A stretch of DNA of 64,000 bases. It comes from Streptomyces sp. CC208A (lineage in GTDB: Bacteria > Actinomycetota > Actinomycetes > Streptomycetales > Streptomycetaceae). Each line of letters starts with the position of its first letter. The first letter of the stretch is position 1. Made by a program: the position numbers and the translations under genes. The notes under the pieces are model-generated. The model was not told the origin of the DNA, made no database searches, and worked only from the letters and a program-made list of their open reading frames with translations. Below, piece by piece: positions 14,628-22,487 of this stretch. The stretch covers positions 248,001-312,000 of the forward strand of contig NZ_JASCXN010000004.1 of the NCBI RefSeq assembly GCF_030010625.1, read 5' to 3'.

Positions 14628-15503
14628 TCAGCCGATACGGGCCCCCGTCCCGCTGACACGGACGCGGGGGTCGCCGGGGCGCAGCGTCACCGTGAGTTCG
14701 CCGGGGCGGCCCAGGTCCTCGCCCTGGTGCAGGGTGAGGACGGCGTCCTCGGGGACCAGGCCGAGTTCACGGGCGTACGCGCCGAACGCGGCGGCCGCGG
14801 CGCCGGTCGCCGCGTCCTCGACGACCCCGCCGACGGGGAACGGGTCACGGACGTGGAAGACGGTGGCCGACTCCCGCCACACCAACTGGACCGTGACCAG
14901 GTCCAGGCGGTGCATCAGGGCTTCGAGGCGCGCGAAGTCGTAGGCGAGGTCCGCGAGGCGCGCGCGTGTCGCCGCCGCGAGGACGAGGTGGCGGGCGCCG
15001 GCGAACGCGACACGGGGCGGGAAGGACGGGTCGAGATCGGCGGCCGGCCAGCCGAGCGCGGCGAGCGCCTCCGTGAGGTCGGCGTCGGCGATCTTCTCGA
15101 TGCGCGGCTCGACACTGGTGAGGGTGGCCATGAGGGCCCCGCCCTCCTCGGTCACCTCCACCGGTACGGTACCGGCGCGCGTCGCGAACACCAGCTCCCC
15201 GGGGCCGGTCCGCTCGGCGAGCGCGACGGCGGTCGCGATGGTGGCATGCCCGCAGAACGGCACCTCGGCCTTGGGACTGAAGTAACGGATGCCGTACACC
15301 CGCCCCTCCGGCCCGCCGAGGCCCTCCGGGGGCGCGGTCAGGAACGCGGTCTCCGAGTAACCGAGCTCGGCGGCGATGGCCTGCATGTCGCCGTCGTCCA
15401 GAGCGGTGGCGTCCAGAACGACACCGGCGGGGTTTCCACCGTCGGGGTTGCTGGAGAAGGCGGTGTATCGCAGGGTCTCGGGTCGCGGCGCGTTCGTCGT
15501 CAT
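14628..15503 (-). CDS. PhzF-family epimerase/isomerase
   Basis: 291-aa member of the PhzF/diaminopimelate-epimerase-like fold. N-terminal FSSNPDGGNPAGVVLD contains the conserved NPAGVV, VPFCGHATIATA (about 90-101) carries the GHAT motif, and the C-terminal EDAATGAAAAAFGAY matches the second conserved loop. Family members isomerise small metabolites; most Streptomyces copies have no known substrate. The ATG at 15503 gives the usual family length; an upstream ATG at 15536 would add 11 unconserved residues. It lies alone on the minus strand, bracketed by direct repeats of the neighbouring gene end, so it may have arrived by insertion into a duplicated locus. Confidence 0.82.
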   Translation of the reverse strand: MTTNAPRPETLRYTAFSSNPDGGNPAGVVLDATALDDGDMQAIAAELGYSETAFLTAPPEGLGGPEGRVYGIRYFSPKAEVPFCGHATIATAVALAERTGPGELVFATRAGTVPVEVTEEGGALMATLTSVEPRIEKIADADLTEALAALGWPAADLDPSFPPRVAFAGARHLVLAAATRARLADLAYDFARLEALMHRLDLVTVQLVWRESATVFHVRDPFPVGGVVEDAATGAAAAAFGAYARELGLVPEDAVLTLHQGEDLGRPGELTVTLRPGDPRVRVSGTGARIG

Positions 15504-15540
15504 GCCTGCGGCAACACGGGTCGGGCCTACGACCATTCCC

Positions 15541-15690
15541 GGATGCGGCTGGAAGCGGGGCGGGCCGTGCCCACCGGCGAGCGAGCGGCACCCGCGGGCG
15601 CCCTTGCCCTCGACCGGCCGCCCTCCCCGCCCCCAGGTTCACACCGCGCGACCGAGATCCGAGAAGGGCTGGAAGCCCGACGCGGCTGAA
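15541..15690 (+). pseudogene. Remnant 3' end of an HTH/zinc-ribbon paralogue
   Basis: The last 12 codons read ATEIREGLEARRG before a stop, matching the end of the intact gene at 13792 except for one residue, and the 41-bp core at 15654-15694 is 93% identical to 14581-14621. Upstream of the core the similarity fades within about 40 bp and no zinc ribbon remains. Apart from this I see no convincing gene between 15504 and 15892. Confidence 0.6.
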
Positions 15691-15892
15691 CCACGCCTCA
15701 CCCGCCATCCCGTTCGCCGGGATCCCGAGCTGCCCCTCTATCGCCGGTGACACGGGCACCGGCACTTGTGGACGAGGAGGATCGCTCCACCGGAGTGCGG
15801 CAGGGGTACGTCTCGGGTCTGGCGGCACCACTCGTGAAGGTCTCCGTAGCCAGGCCGTCGGCCGAGTCGGCACTCGGCGGACAGGGCACGCT

Positions 15893-16096
15893 TCACGCCT
15901 TGGGACATCGGATGTGCTCGTACTCGACATCGGGCATTCCTTCACGGGCTCCGATGATCCTGAGGCGACGGGCCATCTCATCGGCCGCGATGATCCTCCG
16001 GCACCTCGGACACGTCTGCCCGCCCGGCGCGGCGGTTCCGTACTCGGGCACTCTTGTGGGGCGGCCGTCGGAGGCCGGTTCGGACTTCGTGGTCAT
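15893..16096 (-). CDS. Small zinc-ribbon-like hypothetical protein
   Basis: 67 aa. A short polar N-terminus precedes TCPRCRRIIAADEMARRLR and a terminal IRCPKA, so there is one CxxC pair and a lone later cysteine. GGAG lies 5 nt before the ATG at 16096, which fixes the start. It diverges from the DUF6879 gene across a 172-bp control region with palindromes. I do not recognise a function; small Cys-containing proteins like this are common next to XRE regulators in Streptomyces. Confidence 0.55.
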   Translation of the reverse strand: MTTKSEPASDGRPTRVPEYGTAAPGGQTCPRCRRIIAADEMARRLRIIGAREGMPDVEYEHIRCPKA

Positions 16097-16160
16097 GTGC
16101 GCTCCCCGCATCGGTCATGGTTGACAAATCGACGGTAGGGAAGGGAAGTTGAGGCGGAGA

Positions 16161-16187
16161 GAGAATATTCTCGACTATTCTCACGTG
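16161..16187. promoter_or_regulatory. AT-rich operator-like palindromes in a divergent control region
   Basis: GAGAATATTCTC (16161-16172) is a perfect 12-bp palindrome. Its right arm TATTCTC is repeated at 16176, and CACGTG follows at 16182-16187. The base composition is strikingly AT-rich compared with the surroundings. It lies between the small zinc-ribbon gene and the DUF6879/XRE operon, so the XRE protein at 17034 is an obvious candidate binder. Confidence 0.5.
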
Positions 16188-16268
16188 ACCGTTGGGAATT
16201 CCTCGACATTCGTAAGAGGACCCGGGCACCCTGTGTCTCGTCGTTCGACTCGGAAGAGGTGATCGAGC

Positions 16269-17015
16269 ATGACGCGAAGGCTGCGCTTCAACGGCACAGG
16301 GTCAGGCGAAGGAGGATGCCCGGCGGTCCACGAGGACTTGGAGTCGGGCGAGGTGATCGTTCACGGGCCGCCCCTGACGGAGCCGGGGGACGTGGACCAG
16401 CTCCGGCACCTGGGCGAGGGGGAGGTTGCCGTCGTCGTACCACGCGAGCTGCTGACCGACTGGGCCCCGAAGGACAGGACGCGGCAGGCGCGGATCATCG
16501 ATCTCGATGCGTTCGGCAAGCTCTTCGAGAACTTTGAGCACACGGCATGGCGACTGGAGACCCGGCGCAGGTACGCGTCTGATGAATCGACCGACACCTA
16601 CGGTCAGTTCATCCGGGGTGAGGCTCCTGCATGGAACCTGGAAACACCGTGGGCCCGGACCATCAGGGAGAAGACCACAGGCGGGGCGATCGTCTGCCGG
16701 GTGCGAATCGTCGATACCCCGCCCACCGACGGGCAGCGCTACCTCACGGCCCACGCCGAGAAGAACGAAGCCCTCGGAGAGGACATCCGGAACCTGTCAC
16801 GTACGCGGGCCGACGCCCTCCGGGTCCCCTCCGAGGACTTCTGGTTGTTCGACAGCCGGCTCGTGGCGCTCCTGCGTTTCGACGACGAGGACAATCTCGT
16901 GGACGTGGAACTGATCACCGAGCCGGCCGAAGTCGTCCGGTACGCCATGGTCCGTGACGCGGCGTGGCACCAGGCCGTGCCCTACCGGGAGTTCACGGCA
17001 GAGCCAGGCGAGTAG
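16269..17015 (+). CDS. Fusion of a small SARP-locus-type domain with a DUF6879-like domain
   Basis: 248 aa. Residues 1-68 (RLRFNGTGSGEGGCPAVHED through VVVPRELLTDWAPKD) look like a separate small protein often encoded beside XRE regulators. Residues 75-245 (FGKLFENFEHTAWRLETR onward, with PSEDFWLFDSRLVALLRFDD) resemble DUF6879, which is usually a stand-alone protein following an XRE gene. A GAGGTGA ribosome site 6 nt upstream fixes the ATG. The next gene, 18 bp on, is the XRE regulator, so this is probably its partner. The biochemical role of either part is unknown. Confidence 0.65.
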   Translation: MTRRLRFNGTGSGEGGCPAVHEDLESGEVIVHGPPLTEPGDVDQLRHLGEGEVAVVVPRELLTDWAPKDRTRQARIIDLDAFGKLFENFEHTAWRLETRRRYASDESTDTYGQFIRGEAPAWNLETPWARTIREKTTGGAIVCRVRIVDTPPTDGQRYLTAHAEKNEALGEDIRNLSRTRADALRVPSEDFWLFDSRLVALLRFDDEDNLVDVELITEPAEVVRYAMVRDAAWHQAVPYREFTAEPGE

Positions 17016-17033
17016 AAGAAGGAACGAGTACCG

Positions 17034-17906
17034 GTGAGCGGCACGGACTATCAGAGGGCACGTGAGGAACTGGGGCGGAGGCTACGAGAGCTGCGCTCCG
17101 AGAGCCCTCATGGCTGTCTCACCGGTACCGCCCTGGCGCGGCTGCTCGACTGGCCGCAGTCGAAGATCAGCAAACTGGAGAACGGACGCCAGACCCCCAC
17201 GGCGGAAGACCTGCGAGCGTGGGCGGACGCCACCGGACAGCCGGAGGCGTACGGGGAGCTGCACGCCCGCTTGAGAGGCTTCGAGTCGCACATCCGGTCC
17301 TGGCGGCGGCAACTCGCTTCAGGGCAACGCCCAGTGCAGGAAGCGCACAACGCGGCACAAGCGAACGCGACGGTCCTCCGAGCCTGGGAATCGTCTTGGA
17401 TCGTCGGCGTCCTCCAGACCCCCGACTACGCACGCGCGGTGCTCAGCAGCTTCGCGGAACTGCACCAGACACCTCGGGATGTCGAAGAAGCGGTGCGCTC
17501 CCGCATGAGGCGGCAAGAGGGCCTGTACGACGCGAGCAAGCAGTACCACATCCTTCTGTGGGAAGGAGCGCTTCACGCCCAGGTGTGCCCTCCCGAGATC
17601 CTGGCGGCCCAGCTGGACCGCCTCATGGGCACCGTGGGCATGGATACCGTACGACTCGGGATCGTGCCTCTGGACGCCACCCTGCGGCTACCTCCCGGCA
17701 ATGGCTTCTGGATCTACGACGATCGCGTGGTCACGGAGACCTGGCACGCCGAACTGTGGCTTGAAGACGCGGACACCCTGGCCACGCACCTTCGGGTGTG
17801 GGAGACACTGCACCAGTCGGCTGTCTTCGGCCCGGATGCTCAGCACGTGATCGCCCGGGCCCGCCGCTCCGTCTGGGCTTTACCTCTTTCGGGCGATGAC
17901 GCTTAA
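17034..17906 (+). CDS. XRE-family regulator with DUF5753 domain
   Basis: 290 aa. The N-terminal helix-turn-helix (about 8-70) contains LARLLDWPQSKISKLENGRQ, a clear XRE recognition pattern. The rest matches the DUF5753 ligand/partner region (SWIVGVLQTPDYARAVL at about 121-137 and LLWEGALHAQVCPPEILAAQ near 178). Such proteins pair with small DUF397 or DUF6879 partners in Streptomyces development and antibiotic control (WhiJ-like). It starts at a GTG with AAGGA upstream and directly follows the DUF6879 fusion gene. Autoregulation through the AT-rich palindrome upstream of the operon is an inference. Confidence 0.82.
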   Translation: MSGTDYQRAREELGRRLRELRSESPHGCLTGTALARLLDWPQSKISKLENGRQTPTAEDLRAWADATGQPEAYGELHARLRGFESHIRSWRRQLASGQRPVQEAHNAAQANATVLRAWESSWIVGVLQTPDYARAVLSSFAELHQTPRDVEEAVRSRMRRQEGLYDASKQYHILLWEGALHAQVCPPEILAAQLDRLMGTVGMDTVRLGIVPLDATLRLPPGNGFWIYDDRVVTETWHAELWLEDADTLATHLRVWETLHQSAVFGPDAQHVIARARRSVWALPLSGDDA

Positions 17907-17932
17907 GTAAGTTTCGAAGTAGTTTCAAAGTC

Positions 17933-18412
17933 ATGGGTACCGAGAACGCGGCAGTGAACTTCTCCGAGCTGGTGAACAAGAACAAACAGACTCTCGCCCG
18001 GCTCCAGGAGTCGCCGAGACTGCTCCTGCACCGCAGAGATGGTGAGGACCTGGTCCTCACCACTGCGGCGCGGGCCGAGCAGGACCAGACCGTGGTGTCC
18101 GCAGCCACCCGGATGCTGGCCGCGATGGCGCGCCGGGAGCCCGGCAGCATGGAACTGCTCCTCGGCATACTGCCGGACGCCTTCCCGTGGGTCCGCTTCC
18201 TGCCCGAGGCCGATCTCCACGCCTTCGCCGTCGAACTGGTCGACACCATGCGCGCCGCCGACTCACTCGGCAACAGCGCGGCCGTCGCCCAGCTGCTCAT
18301 CGCCTGGCAGCACACCGCCGAGGTCCACTCCGACCCCGATCTACTGGCCGCGCTGACCAGGGACCACGGCGAGGACTACGGGCCGGTACCGGACCCTCGG
18401 GACACCGCATGA
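17933..18412 (+). CDS. Antitoxin-like protein (Phd/YefM-type N-terminus)
   Basis: 159 aa. The N-terminus (VNFSELVNKNKQTLARL then LLLHRRDGEDLVLTT) has the Phd/YefM antitoxin style of a short repressor fold recognising operator DNA. The remainder is an all-helical extension of unknown role, longer than typical antitoxins. The stop overlaps the ATG of the next, frameshifted toxin-like gene by 4 bp (ATGA), the usual coupling of toxin-antitoxin pairs. It starts 27 bp after the XRE gene, so the module may share its transcript. Confidence 0.6.
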   Translation: MGTENAAVNFSELVNKNKQTLARLQESPRLLLHRRDGEDLVLTTAARAEQDQTVVSAATRMLAAMARREPGSMELLLGILPDAFPWVRFLPEADLHAFAVELVDTMRAADSLGNSAAVAQLLIAWQHTAEVHSDPDLLAALTRDHGEDYGPVPDPRDTA

Positions 18413-18769
18413 CCGCGGGGCGCGGCGACCGCGCCGCACCGCCGGCGCCGGACGGCCACTGGGAGGTCCGCTTCGCGGACGCGGCCTCGGCCAAGGGCTG
18501 GGAAAGCCTCGCCCAACAGGCACGGGGAGAACACCTACCGCGCCTGGATCACCATGCGTACGGCCCCCAGGCCCGTCGTGGAGACTGCCCGCCACCATCG
18601 GCTGAAGGGCAGTCTGGCCCACGGCACCCACCGGGGACAGACCTGCGAACAGTGGCAGATCGAGGTGACCGGCGGCGGCCGCGTCTGGTACCTCCTCGAC
18701 ACCACCCGCGACACCTGCTGGATCACCTTCGCCGGCACGGGGCATCCGCGGGCCACGGACCGCCGCTGA
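18409..18769 (+). pseudogene. RelE-like toxin gene disrupted by a frameshift
   Basis: From the ATG at 18409 the frame encodes GHWEVRFADAASAKGWESL, then departs into unrelated sequence around 18520-18535. From there another frame gives TYRAWITMRTAPRP followed by HHRLKGSLAHG, QWQIEVTGGGRVWYLLD and a stop at 18767, the pattern of a RelE/ParE-fold toxin (LKG, QWxIxV, GGRVWY). Together they make a normal 119-120 aa protein if one base is gained or lost near CAGGCACGGGGAGAAC. It is either a natural inactivation or an assembly error; the overlapping antitoxin gene is intact. Confidence 0.62.
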
Positions 18770-18798
18770 GAGTCGGCACGGCTCCACGCCTGGCGCGC

Positions 18799-20280
18799 TC
18801 AGCCGCCCGCCGGAAAGCGGGCCACCAGCAGGGCGCCCTCCTCCGAGTCCCCGATCGTGAGGGTGCCGCCGTGGGCGGTGGCCAGGTCCCGGGCGATCGG
18901 GAGGCCCAGGCCGGCGCCGCCGGTGGTGCGGGTGCGGGCCGTGTCGAGGCGGGTGAAGCGGTCGAAGACCCTGGTGCGGTCGGCGGGCGGGATGCCGGGG
19001 CCGTCGTCCTGGACCGTGAGGGTGGTGTGGGTGGGGGCCTGCGCGACCGTGACGGTCACCTCCGTACGGGCGTGGCGGCAGGCGTTGGTGAGGAGGTTGC
19101 GGAGGAGGCGGTCCAGGTGGGTCGGGTTGCCCGGCATCACCGCCGGCGCCGGGGCCTCGCAGCGTACGCGGAGGGTTTTCGCTTCCGGGAGGTGCTGGTG
19201 TTCGCGGACCAGGTCCTCCGCCAGGGCCGACAGGTCGACCGGTTCGCGGACCGGGGCCGCCGAGCCCTGGCCGGCCAGCAACAGGAGGTCGTCCGTCAGG
19301 TGTTGGAGGCGGATGACGTCCTCCGTCGCCTCCCTCACCACCTCCTGCCAGTTCTCTACCGAATCCGGGTGGCGCAGGGCCGACTCCAGTTGGGCGCGCA
19401 ACGCGGCCAGGGGGCTGCGGAGTTCGTGGGCCGCGTCGGCCGTGAACTCGCGCTGGCGGGTGGCGGCGGCCTCCACGCGGTCGAGGGTCGCGTTGGTCGT
19501 GCGGGCCAGGTCCGCGATGACGTCCCCCGTCGGCGGGACCGGGACCCGGCGGTCCAGGGACTGGCCGGTGATGTCGGCCAGTTCGCGGCGGATCGCCTCC
19601 ACCGGGCGCAGCGCCCTCGCGACCATGACGTGCACCAGGAAGCCCGTCAGGAGGGCCGTCAGGGGGACGCCGGTGGTGACGGCGATCCAGTAGACCTTGT
19701 CGAGCGTGTCGTGCGCGTCGTTGAGGGTCTGGAAGGTGCGGACCGCCGCGAAGAAGAGCACGCCCGTGGCGCCCGCCGCCGTCAGCGCCACCCGACCCCG
19801 GAAGGAGATCCTGGCCCCGCCCCGGCCCATCGCCGCCGCGACCGCCGCCGCCGTGATGAGGCCCGCGGAGGGGCCGACGCAGGCGATGGCCCAGCGGAAC
19901 GCCTTCTCCGCGACGTCGACCTTGCCGTACTCGTTCTCGCGGACGAGCCAGAGACCGTACGCGGTGTACAGGCCGGCCGTCACGGCGGCGGCGACGGCCG
20001 CGCCCCGGAGCCGTACCCACCACGGGCCGCCCTTCCCCGCCAGGAGGCAGACGACGGCCACGTACAGGGCCCCCAGCCAGGTGCCCCAGGTGGTGATCTG
20101 CTCGATCTGCGGGCCGACCCGGTCGTCGTTGATGTGGACGGCGGGCCAGGTGGAGCGCAGGCCGGCCGCCCGGTCCGCGTACTGGAGCCAGGCCACCGCG
20201 ACGCCGACGACCAGGGCGGCGGCCAGGCCGGACGCCCAGACCGGGCGGGTCGCCCACACGGGGCGGTGGGGCTCACGCAC
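18799..20280 (-). CDS. Two-component sensor histidine kinase
   Basis: 493 aa. Several hydrophobic segments occupy the first 215 residues (about 15-32, 68-82, 95-112, 135-150, 168-180 and 198-218), so this is a multi-pass membrane sensor. A HAMP-like linker (ALRPVEAIRRELADI) leads to the H-box TADAAHELRSPLAAL with phospho-acceptor His about 285. The ATPase has RNLLTNACRHA (N box), QDDGPGIPPADRTRVFDRF (G1/F) and TTGGAGLGLPIA (G2). It starts at a GTG overlapping the response regulator stop by 8 bp. The overall arrangement resembles CutS-type kinases; the signal is unknown. Confidence 0.87.
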   Translation of the reverse strand: MREPHRPVWATRPVWASGLAAALVVGVAVAWLQYADRAAGLRSTWPAVHINDDRVGPQIEQITTWGTWLGALYVAVVCLLAGKGGPWWVRLRGAAVAAAVTAGLYTAYGLWLVRENEYGKVDVAEKAFRWAIACVGPSAGLITAAAVAAAMGRGGARISFRGRVALTAAGATGVLFFAAVRTFQTLNDAHDTLDKVYWIAVTTGVPLTALLTGFLVHVMVARALRPVEAIRRELADITGQSLDRRVPVPPTGDVIADLARTTNATLDRVEAAATRQREFTADAAHELRSPLAALRAQLESALRHPDSVENWQEVVREATEDVIRLQHLTDDLLLLAGQGSAAPVREPVDLSALAEDLVREHQHLPEAKTLRVRCEAPAPAVMPGNPTHLDRLLRNLLTNACRHARTEVTVTVAQAPTHTTLTVQDDGPGIPPADRTRVFDRFTRLDTARTRTTGGAGLGLPIARDLATAHGGTLTIGDSEEGALLVARFPAGG

Positions 20281-20947
20281 GGCCGCTCACCCGGTAGCCG
20301 GCGCCCCTCACCGTCTCGATCGTCTCCCGGCCGAAGGGGGCGTCGATCTTCTTCCGTACGGCGCTGATGTAGACGTGCACGATGTTCGGGTCGCCGGTGA
20401 AGTCCGCCGACCACACCTCGTCGAGGAGGTCGGCCACGGGCACCACCTCGTCGAGCCTCCCCAGCAGGCAGTGCAGGACGGCGAACTCCTTCGGCGTGAG
20501 GACGATCCGCTCCCGGCCGCGCCCGCAGGTGCGGCGGGCCGGGTCGAGCCACAGGTCGCCCGCCTCCAGGAGCGCGGGGACGCGGGCGCCGCCGCGGCGG
20601 ACGAGGGCCCGCAGGCGGGCCTCCAGGACGACGTACGAGAACGGTTTCGCCAGGTAGTCGTCGGCGCCCGTGTCCAGGCCCTCGGCCTCGTCGTACTCGC
20701 CGTTCTTCGCGGTCAGCATCATCACCGGCACGTCGTTGCCCTCGGCGCGCAGCCGGGAGCAGACCTGGTAGCCGCTGAGGCCGGGCAGCATCAGGTCCAG
20801 CAGGACGGCGGCGTAACGGTGTTCGCGGGCGAGGTGGAGTCCGGTGACGCCGTCGTGCGTCACGTCGACCGTGTAGCCGACGGCGGTGAGGCCACGCCGC
20901 AGCGACGCGGCTATCCGTTCCTCGTCCTCGATCACCAGGATGCGCAT
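20273..20947 (-). CDS. OmpR-family response regulator
   Basis: 224 aa. The receiver domain has the acidic pair IEDEE near the N-terminus, the phospho-acceptor Asp51 in LLDLMLPGLSG and the conserved Lys in LAKPFSY (about 101). The C-terminal winged helix (about 130-222) includes LTPKEFAVLHCLLG and VHVYISAVRKKID. It is the first gene of the operon with its kinase. Direct TCAGG-type repeats just upstream (20981-21024) are likely binding sites for this protein and could also affect the divergent membrane protein gene at 21044. Confidence 0.88.
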   Translation of the reverse strand: MRILVIEDEERIAASLRRGLTAVGYTVDVTHDGVTGLHLAREHRYAAVLLDLMLPGLSGYQVCSRLRAEGNDVPVMMLTAKNGEYDEAEGLDTGADDYLAKPFSYVVLEARLRALVRRGGARVPALLEAGDLWLDPARRTCGRGRERIVLTPKEFAVLHCLLGRLDEVVPVADLLDEVWSADFTGDPNIVHVYISAVRKKIDAPFGRETIETVRGAGYRVSGRA

Positions 20948-20980
20948 GGTCCCGAGTATCGCCCGTCCCGGCCCCGGCCC

Positions 20981-21024
20981 TCCCTGAGGGAATCCTCAGG
21001 TCGCTTCAGGGGCCCCTCAGGGGC
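20981..21024. promoter_or_regulatory. Repeated CTCAGG/TCAGGGG motifs in a divergent promoter
   Basis: CCTGAGG then CCTCAGG form an inverted repeat, and TCAGG recurs at about 10-11 bp steps through this 44-bp stretch. Helically phased direct repeats are typical of OmpR-type regulators. The segment lies between the response regulator and the DUF2079 protein, so autoregulation and control of the neighbour are both possible. Confidence 0.5.
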
Positions 21025-21043
21025 TCCCGGCGAGGCTGCGGCC

Positions 21044-22483
21044 ATGCTCATGATCACCACGGCCGGGAGGCCCGGGGCTCCGGCGCGCCCCGGGCCCGCC
21101 GTCCTGCCCCGGACCGGGCCCGCGCTCGTCGCCGCCGCCCTCTTCCTCCTGCACACCGCCTTCGCGCTGCGCAACCACGCCCGCTTCCGGACGACCGGCT
21201 ACGACCTGGGGATCTTCGGGCAGGCCGTGCGGTCGTGGGCGGAGGGGCGGCTGCCCGCCTCGGAGATCCGGACGGCGACCGCCCCGGCCGGTTTCGCGGG
21301 CGAGGCGCTGCCGCTGCTCGGGGACCACTTCCATCCGGTGCTCGCGCTCCTCGGGCCGGTGTACCGGCTGGTGCCGCACGTGGAGGTGCTGCTCGTCGCG
21401 CAGGCGGCGCTCGTCGCGGTGGCGGTGTACGTGACCGGGCGGACCGCCCAACGGCACCTGCCCGCACGGCCGTTCGCCGGGCCTGTCGTCGGCCTGGCGT
21501 GCGGGCTCGCGTGGGGCGTGCAGACGCTGGTCGGCTTCGACTTCCACGAGGTGGCGTTCGCGCTGCCGCTGCTGGCGCTGGCCTGCCGGGCGTATCTGGA
21601 CGGGCGGTTGCGGGCCGCCGCCTGGTGGGCGGCGGGGCTGCTGCTCGTGAAGGAGGACCTGGGGGCGACGGCCGCCGTCCTCGGGCTGCTGATCGCGTAC
21701 CGGGCGCGGGACCGGCGGGAGCGGCGGGCGGGGTGGTTCCTCGCCGGTGGGTCGGTGCTCGCCACGCTCCTCGTCCTCAAGGTGGTGATCCCGGGCTTCG
21801 CGCCCGACGGACGCTATCTGTACGCCGAGCAGGTCGGCGGCGCGTACGGGATCCTCGACGGCTGGTCCGTGAAGGTGCTCACCGTCCTCGCGCTGCTCGC
21901 CGTCACCGGCGGCCTGGTGCTGCGCAGCCCGCTGGCGTGGCTGCTGCTGCCCACGCTGGCCTGGCGGTTCACCTCGTCGGTACCGTCCCACTGGGAACCG
22001 GGGCTGCACTACTCGGCCGTGCTCGTACCGATCGCCTTCGCGGCCCTGGTGGACGCGCTGCGGCGCGGGGCGCGGCTGCCGGTGCCGGGGCTGCGCGGGG
22101 CGCGGCTCCCCCTGGCCGTACCGCTCGGAGCCGTACTCCTGCTCCTGCCCCTCCAGCCGACCGCACAGCTCGCCACCCCCGGCTTCTGGCGGGAGAGCCC
22201 GCGCGAGGCGGCGGCGCGGGCGGCGGTGGAGCGGGTTCCGGACGGGGTGCGGGTGGCGGCGAGCAACACGCTCGCCCCGCACCTGACGGACCGGACGGTG
22301 GTACGGCTCGCGGCGCCGGGGCTGCTCGACCGGGAGCCGGCCGTGGAGTGGCTGGTCCTGGATCGCGCGGACGGGTTCCCGGCGGGGGCGACGGACGGGG
22401 TGCTGTGGGAGACGGCCTCGGACCCGGCGTGGCGGGTGGTGCGGGACGAGGCCGGGATCGTCCTCCTCGCCCGCGCGGGGTGA
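21044..22483 (+). CDS. DUF2079-type polytopic membrane protein
   Basis: 479 aa. About nine to ten hydrophobic helices are spread through residues 20-385, with the family-like segment TTGYDLGIFGQAVRSWAEG (about 47-66) and LLGDHFHPVLALLGP (about 93-107). DUF2079 proteins have a glycosyltransferase-39-like membrane fold, but their substrate is unknown. GAGG sits 8 nt before the ATG at 21044; the frame is open far upstream only because it is antisense to the kinase operon. It diverges from the two-component genes, which suggests it may be a target of that system. Confidence 0.75.
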   Translation: MLMITTAGRPGAPARPGPAVLPRTGPALVAAALFLLHTAFALRNHARFRTTGYDLGIFGQAVRSWAEGRLPASEIRTATAPAGFAGEALPLLGDHFHPVLALLGPVYRLVPHVEVLLVAQAALVAVAVYVTGRTAQRHLPARPFAGPVVGLACGLAWGVQTLVGFDFHEVAFALPLLALACRAYLDGRLRAAAWWAAGLLLVKEDLGATAAVLGLLIAYRARDRRERRAGWFLAGGSVLATLLVLKVVIPGFAPDGRYLYAEQVGGAYGILDGWSVKVLTVLALLAVTGGLVLRSPLAWLLLPTLAWRFTSSVPSHWEPGLHYSAVLVPIAFAALVDALRRGARLPVPGLRGARLPLAVPLGAVLLLLPLQPTAQLATPGFWRESPREAAARAAVERVPDGVRVAASNTLAPHLTDRTVVRLAAPGLLDREPAVEWLVLDRADGFPAGATDGVLWETASDPAWRVVRDEAGIVLLARAG

Positions 22484-22487
22484 GCGG

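Noticed and set aside
14001..15689. Long plus-strand frame running through the PhzF-like gene
   Set aside because: Only its last 13 codons resemble a real protein (the gene-end remnant); the rest is antisense to phzF.
15698..15889. 63-codon minus-strand frame between the gene remnant and the small zinc-ribbon gene
   Set aside because: No ribosome site, Ser/Thr/Arg-rich with no pattern; possibly degraded sequence.
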